DNA from: Glutinoglossum americanum
Lineage: Eukaryota > Ascomycota > Geoglossomycetes > Geoglossales > Geoglossaceae
Reading direction: 5' to 3'
Length of the DNA stretch: 29,894 nucleotides
Assembly: GCA_020080175.1 (NCBI GenBank)
Contig: JAGHQL010000243.1
Location: 1 to 29,894, forward strand
The stretch's first letter is position 1. Each line of letters opens with the position of its first letter. Of this stretch, positions 22,994-29,894 are shown one piece after another. A model generated the notes under the pieces. That model was not told the origin of the DNA. It was given only the letters and a program-made list of their open reading frames with translations, and ran no database searches. Both the position numbers and the translations under genes were made by a program.

Positions 22994-23245
22994 TTATATA
23001 TATATATATAATTCAATAGAATTAAATAAATAAAGTCTGAAATAAGACTAATTTAAATAAAACAAAGTCTAAAATAAGGAGGTTTAAATAAAGACTACTA
23101 GTATTTATTATTATAATAAATAGATATTTAATCTTATAATTTATATATTATACTAATTACTAGAATTAAATAATTAAAACATTCTAAATATAATATTGTA
23201 TTATATCAAATAAAAATAAAAACACAATAAATAATATAATATAAA
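22994..23245. other. atp8-cob spacer with degenerate direct repeats
   Basis: No gene is seen. A unit containing AATAAAGTCTGAAATAAG (about 23027) recurs as ACAAAGTCTAAAATAAG (about 23062) and faintly as AAATAAAGACTA (about 23087), suggesting small tandem duplication. Confidence 0.55.
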
Positions 23246-25714
23246 ATGCGTATTTTGAAAAGTCATCCTATATTAAAAATGGTTAATTCTTACACCATAG
23301 ATTCACCACAGCCATCTAATTTAAGCTATTTATGAAATTTTGGTTCTTTATTAGCTTTTTGTTTAATTATACAAATAGTTACAGGTGTAACTTTAGCCAT
23401 GCATTATAATCCAAGTGTGTTAGAAGCATTTAATTCAGTTGAACATATTATGCGTGATGTAAATAATGGTTGATTAATTCGTTATTTACACTCTAATACT
23501 GCTTCAGCTTTTTTCTTTTTAGTTTATTTACATATAGGAAGAGGTTTATATTATGGATCATATAGAGCTCCTAGAACTTTGGTTTGAACTATAGGTACAA
23601 TTATATTTGTATTAATGATGGCTACAGCTTTCCTGGGTTATAAATATAGCCCAAAATGGTTTAACACAAAAAAATTAAAAGGTAATATATTAAATAAAAG
23701 ATTATATAATAAAAATAAGATAGAAAACAAAAGAGGATATAGCACAAGCTGTTCTTCAAATAAGAATATTTCTTTACAAGACATAAGACTAAAAACAATA
23801 ATAGATGAATTAGATATAAATCCTGTATATATTTTCGAATGTTTAAATTTAGAAAATACTAGGAAACAAATATTAAAAAATACTAAAGATTTAAGTGGTA
23901 TATATATGATAATTAACAAAATAACCAAAGATTATTATATTGGTTCCGCAGCAACTAATAGATTTTATTCTAGATTTTCTAATCATCTTATTTATTTCAG
24001 AGGTAGCAAAATAGTTAAATTAGCTGTTGCTAAGTATAAAATAGAAAATTTTGCTTTTATAATATTAGAATTATATCCTAATATTGTAACTAAAGAAAAT
24101 AATAAAGAATTAATAGATTTAGAAGATAAATATTTAAAATTATTATTACCTAATTATAATATTTTAACTGAAGCAGGTTCAAGTTTCGGTTATAAACACA
24201 CTGAAATAGATCGTCAAAAAATGAAAGATATATATAATGATGCTAGACGTGAAAAAATAGGTAGTTTAAATAAAGGTAAAAATTTATCTAAAGAAACAAT
24301 AGAAAAGATGAAAGAAATAGCTTTGAATAGACCTCCTATGTCAAATGAAACAAAACAAAAATGTATATCACATACAATACCTGTTATATTGTATAATTTG
24401 AACGGAACTATATATGGTAAATATTCAACTATTATAGAAGCATCAAAGGCTATAAATTGTAATGAAAAAACTATTAGAAGAGCATTACAAACAAAGAAAA
24501 AGTTAGTAAAAAGACAATGAATAGTTGAAGATATTTCTAATAAATAAATATCTATTATATTTTTGTTGCTATCCATAAATTACCCTTTTTAATTATTATG
24601 TTAAATTATAGTCCCATTAGTAACAATATTTTTGCAATTTTTATAGAAAAAAAAATATTAAAGTGGTATAGCCCGACAGGGGTATAAAATAATCATGGTG
24701 ATTATTTGGCGATGTTAGTGAAAACGATCAAAGAAATTTTTTTTATTTTAAGATCGTCGGTTATATAAATGATCGCGACAGACTGGGTCACTAATGGGTG
24801 GCTGAAATGCTGCTTAATGCACAGTCGGAACTTCTTTGTAAAAGTTACAAAGTAGAATATTCGAAATAAAAGTTATTCTAGCTCTTTATTAGTATAGAGT
24901 AAGTTTGTATGTTTTACCTTATGGGCAAATGAGTTTGTGAGGTGCCACAGTTATAACTAATTTAATGAGTGCTATACCTTGGGTTGGACAAGATGTAGTT
25001 GAATTTATATGAGGTGGTTTTAGCGTTAATAACGCTACTTTAAATAGATTTTTTTCATTACATTATGTATTACCTTTTATATTAGCAGCATTAGCTTTAA
25101 TGCATTTAATAGCATTACATGATAGTGCAGGATCAGGTAATCCTTTAGGTGTATCTGGTAATTATGATAGATTACCTTTTGCTCCTTATTATATTTTTAA
25201 AGATTTAATTACTATATTTATTTTTATTTTAGTTTTATCTCTTTTCGTATTTTATATGCCTAATTTATTAGGAGATAGTGAAAATTATGTTATGGCTAAT
25301 CCAATGCAAACACCGCCTGCCATAGTACCTGAATGATATTTATTACCTTTTTATGCTATATTAAGATCTATACCTAATAAATTGTTAGGTGTTATTGCTA
25401 TGTTTTCAGCTATTTTAATTTTATTAGCTATGCCTTTTACTGATATGTCTAGATCTAGAGGTATACAATTTAGACCTATTAGTAAAATAGCTTTTTTTGT
25501 TTTTGTGGGTAATTTTTTAATTTTAATGTTATTAGGAGCTAAACATGTTGAATCACCATTTATAGAATTTGGACAAATATCAACAATATTATATTTTTTA
25601 TATTTTTTAATTATAGTACCTTTTATTAGCTTACTTGAAAATAGCTTAGTTGAATTATCTATCTATAACAATAGTTTAAATAAATCATCTAAACATTTTA
25701 CTAAGTTAATTTAA
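23246..25714 (+). CDS. cob: apocytochrome b, two exons
   Basis: Cob is the haem-bearing core of the bc1 complex (complex III). Exon 1 is 23246-23638 (393 nt, ending TTCCTGGGT) and exon 2 is 24908-25714, joined to give 399 residues with [21 protein letters not shown] across the junction. Hallmarks: [21 protein letters not shown], the haem-ligand histidines in TLAMHY and [10 protein letters not shown] plus [10 protein letters not shown], and in exon 2 FSLHYVLPF, the SGNPLG loop region, [18 protein letters not shown] (PEWY of the Qo site). The end is [11 protein letters not shown] 25712. The intron site corresponds to the known cob position 393. Codons close to both splice sites look atypical (see findings). 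Confidence 0.96.
23639..24547 (+). CDS. GIY-YIG homing endonuclease, in frame with cob exon 1
   Basis: This intron-encoded DNase makes the intron mobile and may help splicing. The frame continues directly from cob exon 1 without a stop and ends at TAA 24545, after a TGA tryptophan at 24518. The first 80 or so residues are a linker. The catalytic module follows: [19 protein letters not shown] (GIY...YIG) at 23897-23953, with an Arg downstream in [11 protein letters not shown] and a glutamate region [22 protein letters not shown]-binding repeats come next: NUMOD3-like [12 protein letters not shown] and [14 protein letters not shown], then a NUMOD1-type helix-turn-helix, [20 protein letters not shown] followed by [16 protein letters not shown]. 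It looks intact. As usual it would be translated as a fusion with exon 1 and then cleaved. Confidence 0.93.
23639..24907 (+). other. group I intron in cob at position 393
   Basis: The intron splits cob after codon 131; exon 1 ends in T and the intron ends in G, as in group I splicing. The conserved core lies after the ORF: a structured GC-richer stretch at about 24660-24860 with R-like GCGACAGACTG (24775-24785) and S-like GCACAGTCGGAAC (24819-24831), whose GACTG and CAGTC halves can form P7. The ORF starts in frame with exon 1 and occupies the 5' part. I have not assigned the subgroup. Confidence 0.9.
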
Positions 25715-25792
25715 TTGTTCTAATACCTATTATAAATAAATATTATAATTTAGTATCTAAAAATTTTTCTTAATTATACTTTTAATTAAAAA

Positions 25793-25862
25793 GATTATGT
25801 AATTAATACTATACTTTAATTGCAAATCCTAAATATAGAATTTTATCTTTTTGATATAATCT
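25793..25862 (+). pseudogene. degenerate tRNA-Cys-like copy
   Basis: This stretch in the cob-atp6 spacer resembles trnC at 18209. ATTGCAAATCCTAAATAT matches ATTGCAGATCTTAAATAT in 16 of 18 positions, and the ends GATTATG/TATAATC correspond to GGATATG/CATATCC and still pair. The D and T arms have lost normal form and the TTC of the T loop is gone. It may be an old trnC duplicate; chance similarity in AT-rich DNA remains possible. Confidence 0.4.
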
Positions 25863-25940
25863 TATATATAAACATAAATAGTATAATATTAATATATATA
25901 TATATTAAAAACAATTAATCTATTTCTTTAATCATCATTA

Positions 25941-26726
25941 ATGATGGAGTATCAGCAGAGCTTTACAATAATAGCCAGTCCTTTAGACCAATTTGAAGTT
26001 AGAGATTTATTATCTTTAAATGCACCTATATTGGGTAATATAAATTTAGCTATTACTAATATAGGTTTATACTTAACAATTGGGGCTTTTATTATAATAT
26101 TATTAAATGTTATAGCTACGAATTATAATAAAGTTGTTTCAAATTCTTGATCTATAAGTCAAGAATCTATTTATGCTACAATTCATAGTATTGTAATAAA
26201 TCAAATAAATACAAATAAAGGACAAATATATTTTCCTTTTATATATACTTTATTTATTTTTATTTTAGTTAATAATTTAATAGGAATGATTCCATATAGT
26301 TTTGCATCAACTTCTCATTTTATATTAACATTTTCAATTAGCTTTACAGTAGTTTTAGGTGCAACAATCTTAGGTTTTCAAAAACATGGTTTAGTATTCT
26401 TTTCTCTATTTGTACCAGCAGGTTGTCCTTTAGGTTTATTACCTTTATTAGTTTTAATAGAATTTATATCATATTTAGCTAGAAATGTATCACTTGGTTT
26501 AAGATTAGCAGCTAACATTCTTTCCGGTCATATGCTATTAAATATTTTAAGTGGATTTACTTATAATATAATGACATCAGGTTTTATATTTTTATTACTA
26601 GGGTTAGTACCTTTAGCTTTTATTATTGCATTTTCAGGTTTAGAATTGGGTATAGCCTTTATTCAAGCACAAGTATTTGTAGTATTAACTTCTTCTTATA
26701 TTAAAGATGCTATGGATTTACATTAA
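25941..26726 (+). CDS. atp6: ATP synthase subunit a (F0 subunit 6)
   Basis: Atp6 forms the proton half-channels next to the c-ring. The 261-residue frame runs from ATG 25941 (a second ATG follows at once) to TAA 26724. The N-terminus IIASPLDQFEVRDLLSL matches the fungal SPLEQF start of the mature protein, so a short leader is probably cleaved. Hallmarks: NNLIGMIPYSFASTSHF, the essential-arginine helix ISYLARNVSLGLRLAANILSGH, and the end GLELGIAFIQAQVFVVLTSSYIKDA. No intron. It lies after cob rather than after atp8. Confidence 0.97.
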
Positions 26727-27324
26727 TTTTAATAGTTAAAATTAATAAAATAAATTATCTTATTAATTTTTAAAATATAGTTATAGATTAATGGTTTTTT
26801 TAGTTAATATTATATAAAAAATTGTAATATATATTGCATTCATTTCAATAATTATCTTATTAAAAATAATTTTTATATAACAAGATAGGAAAGTCCTATG
26901 CTTAATAAAAAATGTATATATATATATATATATATATAAAGGTTAAAATCTTAGTAAATAATAGAAAATATAAATCATATTAGTTATAAATAAATAAAAT
27001 AATGTAATTACATTATTTTATTTAGTATATTATGATTGCGAACTTTTCCCTCATTTTTAAGCTTTTTATTTAGATAAATATGCAATAACATAAATAGGCT
27101 TATATATATTCAATATATATATATATATATATAATCATAATAATAATAATAATAACAACTATAATACTTATTATATTTATAATAGTTGTATAAATAATAA
27201 TTTTATTTATTTATGTATTTAAATACATATAAAATAGAAATAAATTATAATAGTAATGATTAGCTATTAATCATTAACTTTTTTTAATTCTTTTAAAGTA
27301 AATAATAAGAATATAGATAAAATT
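26727..27324. other. AT-rich spacer between atp6 and rns; candidate control region
   Basis: At about 600 bases this is the longest spacer. It has no gene. It holds (TA)n runs near 26913-26938 and 27113-27132, a (TAA)n run near 27138, the palindrome at 26991 (separate entry), and an 8-bp inverted repeat ACAACTAT/ATAGTTGT at about 27155-27189. These make it a plausible site for transcription or replication start, but nothing here proves it. Confidence 0.6.
26991..27024. repeat. 34-nt perfect palindrome in the atp6-rns spacer
   Basis: The half-site TAAATAAAATAATGTAA is followed directly by its exact inverse complement. No loop separates the arms, so it could extrude as a cruciform or fold in RNA. 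It sits about 300 bp before rns. Confidence 0.88.
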
Positions 27325-28786
27325 AAGCTGAGTTTGATGATGGCTCTGAATGAACGCTATCCAAATGCTTGACACATGCTAATCGAACGTCTAATTTTAA
27401 TTAAAAATATAATTAGAAGTGGTGTACAGGTGAGTATATGATATTTTGGCTCCCTTAAAGTAAGGGAAAAATCCCTTATAAAAAAGAAAGGAAAAAAAGT
27501 TCCGCTTTAAGATGTTAATAAATATTTCGGATAAGTAGTAGTTAAGGTAATGACTTAACTAGCTTAAAAGTCCGTAGTCGAGACCGAGAGGTCGATCGAC
27601 CACATTGGGTCTGAAAAAAACCCAATACGTATAGTACAGCAGTGAGGAATATTGGTCAATAGCCTAACGGCTGAACCATTAACTTGGAGGAATGTATAGC
27701 ATTAGCTAGTTATAATAACTAATAGTTAATATAGCATCGATTATATCGAATAAAGTTCTAGATAAAATAATGATTATGACAATTTTTTATCTATATGTCT
27801 TGACCAAATCACGTGCCAGCAGTCGCGGTAAGACGTGGAAGACTAGTGTTATTCATCTTTAATAGGTTTAAAGGGTACCTAGACGGTATTTCTAGCCAAA
27901 AAAAGGTACAGATTTACTAGAGTTTTATGTGAGAAGGTGAGAATTTAAAGTGTAGAGATGAAATTTTTTAATACTTTAAGGACTGATAATGGCGAAAGCA
28001 ACCTTCTATGTAATAACTGACGTTGAGGGACGAAGGCCTGGGTAGCGAACAGGATTAGATACCCTAGTAGTCCAGGCAGAGAATTATGAATGCCATAAAC
28101 TAGATTTCTTTTTAGTTTATAAATAAAAGTGTAAGCATTCCACCTCAAGAGTAATGTGGCAACGCAGGAACTGAAATCATTAGACCGTTTCTGAAACCAG
28201 TAGTGAAGTATGTTATTTAATTCGATGACCCACGAAAAACCTTACCACAATTTGAATATTAATTTATTTAATACAAGCGTTGCACGGCTGTCTTCAGTTA
28301 ATGTCGTGAGATTTTGGTTAGTTCCATTAAATTAACGTAAACCCTTGCTTTATTTATTAATTTTTTTTTATAAAGTAGTTCACCGCTACATTGGAAATGA
28401 TAAAAGGGACTAAGACAAGTCAACATGACCTTAATATTGTGGGCTATAGACGTGCCACATATGCTTATACAAAAGGATGCAAAAATGCGAATTTTAGCTA
28501 ATCCCTTAAAATAAGATATAATATGAATTGTAGTCTGTAACTCGACTACATGAAAAAGGAATTACTAGTAATCGTGAATCACCATGTCACGGTGGATTTA
28601 ATCTCAGATAGGTACTAACTACTCGTCAGGCGCTGAAAGGAGTATGTGCAATAAGTTTGGTTGAATCTTAATATATAATATAAGCAATTGGGCTTGTATA
28701 TATTAATATCCAATCTTCGTATGTGTGACTCTAATTAGTGTTAAGTCGAAATACGGTTCGTGTAGTGGAAATTGCACGGGATTAAT
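27325..28786 (+). rRNA. rns: small subunit ribosomal RNA
   Basis: This is the mitochondrial 16S-like rRNA. The 5' landmark GAGTTTGATGATGGCTCTGA is at about 27330. The 530 loop GTGCCAGCAGTCGCGGTAA is at 27813, GGATTAGATACCCTAGTAG near 28052, and GCACGGCTGTCTTCAGTTAATGTCGTGA-like sequence near 28281. The 3' domain retains TAGTAATCGTGAATCACCATGTCACGGTG near 28566 in split form, AAGTCGAAATACGG at 28743, and the terminal hairpin GTGGAAATTGCAC near 28764. No anti-Shine-Dalgarno sequence follows. Ends are estimated from these blocks. No intron is visible. Confidence 0.94.
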
Positions 28787-28807
28787 AAAAATTAACAAAA
28801 CCCCTTA

Positions 28808-28892
28808 AGGAAGGTTCCGTGTGTTGGTTAACGGGTTGAGCTGTAAACTCAATAACATTAAGTTACCGAAGGTTCAATTCCTTTTCTTCCTA
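28808..28892 (+). tRNA. trnY: tRNA-Tyr (GUA)
   Basis: Acceptor AGGAAGG pairs with TCTTCCT. Stem TTGAG/CTCAA encloses loop CTGTAAA with anticodon GTA. A longer variable arm TAACATTAAGTTA is present. It follows rns closely, as in many Pezizomycotina. Confidence 0.93.
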
Positions 28893-29007
28893 TTTAATAT
28901 AGTATGTTTTTTTTGTTAATTATGTTAGGTTATAATTAGAAATAATTTAACTAAATATAGTTTAAATATGAAATATAAAAATTATATAATATAATTTTTA
29001 TTATATT

Positions 29008-29085
29008 AATGCGTTAGCTTAAAGGTTATAGCATTATGTATTAACACATACATAAAGTATACAAGTTCGAATCTTGTACGCGTCT
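29008..29085 (+). pseudogene. decayed duplicate of tRNA-Arg (ACG)
   Basis: The sequence copies trnR at 3582: GCGTTAGCTTAA-GGTTATAG, then AAAGTATACAAGTTCGAATC and TTGTACGCGT are kept. The anticodon arm is replaced by a longer stem TTATGTAT/ATACATAA with a six-base loop TAACAC, and the ACG anticodon is lost. The acceptor now has a mismatch (AATGCGT/ACGCGTC). The 3' flank is also duplicated: ATTATAAATATATTTCTATT follows both copies, to about 3697 and 29129. Probably non-functional; a new identity cannot be excluded. Confidence 0.8.
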
Positions 29086-29232
29086 AAGAAATTATAAATA
29101 TATTTCTATTTACTTTTTTTTTTAATAGAGTAAAAAAAATTATTTTTTTAGTTGTATATTCTCGGTTTAATATTTAAAACTATAAATTAAAATATATATA
29201 TATATATAGATGAGACAGATAATAATAATACA

Positions 29233-29894
29233 ATGAATAGCCTTTTTGTTTTAAACGAAACTTATACTAATGGTTTCAGGGTCGAAATTTTAGATTTTCT
29301 TACAATACTTTCTATACTATGTGGTGTGTTTGTTATTATTAGTAAAAACCCTATAGTATCTATTCTATTTTTAATAGGTTTATTTTTAAGTGTATCTATA
29401 TATTTAATAATGTTAGGATTAAACTTCATAGGTATATCTTATTTATTAGTTTATGTAGGAGCAGTATCAATATTGTTTATTTTTATATTAATGTTAATAA
29501 ATGTTAGAGTTTCTGAATTATTAAGTTCTACTAGTAATACTATACCCTTAGCTATTATAATAGCTATATCATTTTATACATCTATGTATGAAATGTTACC
29601 ATATAGCATAGCAGCATATACTAGTTATACTGAAAATTTAAATACAATATTTAATAATATTTTACTGAATGATACAAACTATTTTAATCAGATTTTTAAA
29701 TTTTTAAATGATAAAGATGAAATAGCATTTGTAACATCTAAATTATGAGATGGTAATTTAGCAGAAACTACACATATATCTAGTTTAGGTAATATAATGT
29801 ATACTAATTATTCTATTTGATTAATAATAGCTTCTATAATATTATTATTAGCTATGGTAGGTGCTATTGTTATAACAATAAAACAAAAAAATTA
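29233..29894 (+). CDS. nad6: NADH dehydrogenase subunit 6, crossing the window junction
   Basis: Nad6 is a membrane subunit of complex I with five helices near the quinone site. From ATG 29233 the frame continues through TGA tryptophans (first at 29746) to the last base. Its stop TAA is completed by the base after the overlap (position 56), giving 220 residues. Family signs: FLTILSILCGVFVIISKNPIVSILFLI, the pi-bulge helix GISYLLVYVGAVSILFIFILMLIN, and a hydrophobic final helix LLLAMVGAIVITIKQ. A variable loop with SYTENLNTIFNNIL separates helices 4 and 5. Confidence 0.97.
29840..29894. repeat. terminal direct repeat showing circular topology (copy 2)
   Basis: This is identical to 1-55. See copy 1. 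Confidence 0.93.

Noticed and set aside
23638-24576. Reverse-strand open frames opposite the cob intron ORF.
   Set aside because: They mirror the AT-rich GIY-YIG gene and lack conserved motifs.
26913-27132. TA and TAA microsatellites as possible tandem-repeat arrays or a CRISPR-like array.
   Set aside because: They are simple low-complexity runs with no spacers or conserved repeat unit.
28608-28636. The decoding-site strand of rns (GGTACTAACTACTCGTCA) departs strongly from the bacterial GTACACACCGCCCGTCA.
   Set aside because: From recall, fungal mitochondrial rns genes, including yeast 15S, diverge similarly here, so it is not special to this genome.

Overview
This window is a complete, circular-mapping mitochondrial genome of a filamentous ascomycete. 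The first 55 bases repeat the last 55 exactly, and the nad6 gene runs over the junction, so the unique circle is about 29,839 bp. Evidence for a fungal mitochondrion: about 75-80% A+T by eye; TGA reads as tryptophan throughout (genetic code 4); the full set of OXPHOS genes is present (nad1-6, nad4L, cob, cox1-3, atp6, atp8, atp9); and everything lies on one strand. Evidence for Pezizomycotina: rps3 sits inside a group I intron at the mL2449 site of rnl, tRNA clusters flank rnl, nad2-nad3 abut, nad4L-nad5 overlap as TAATG, and nad6-trnV-cox3 follow rns-trnY. I cannot name the genus from sequence alone.

Layout, all on the + strand: end of nad6 (1-56), trnV, cox3, cox1 (no introns), an 11-tRNA cluster, rnl with one intron carrying rps3, a second 11-tRNA cluster, nad2-nad3, a hairpin-rich spacer, cox2, a spacer with a decayed cox1 fragment, nad4L-nad5, trnC, a small unknown ORF, atp9, nad1, nad4, atp8, cob (one group I intron with a GIY-YIG endonuclease), atp6, rns, trnY, a decayed trnR copy, and nad6. 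I count 25 credible tRNAs covering all 20 amino acids (three with CAU anticodons), plus two tRNA-like relics.

The genes form one functional system: complex I (seven nad subunits), complex III (cob), complex IV (cox1-3), ATP synthase (atp6, 8, 9), and the RNAs plus one ribosomal protein needed to translate them.

The most unusual item is nad5. Its reading frame has no stop at the usual end and continues for about 305 more codons, encoding one membrane segment and a long hydrophilic tail with different codon habits. The membrane part of that tail has a stand-alone relative 280 bp downstream (orf90). Other oddities are atp8 separated from atp6 by cob, a cox1 relic in the cox2-nad4L spacer, duplicated decayed copies of trnR and possibly trnC, an array of six hairpins between nad3 and cox2, a 34-nt perfect palindrome before rns, an unclear cox1 start, and a possible co-conversion footprint around the cob intron.
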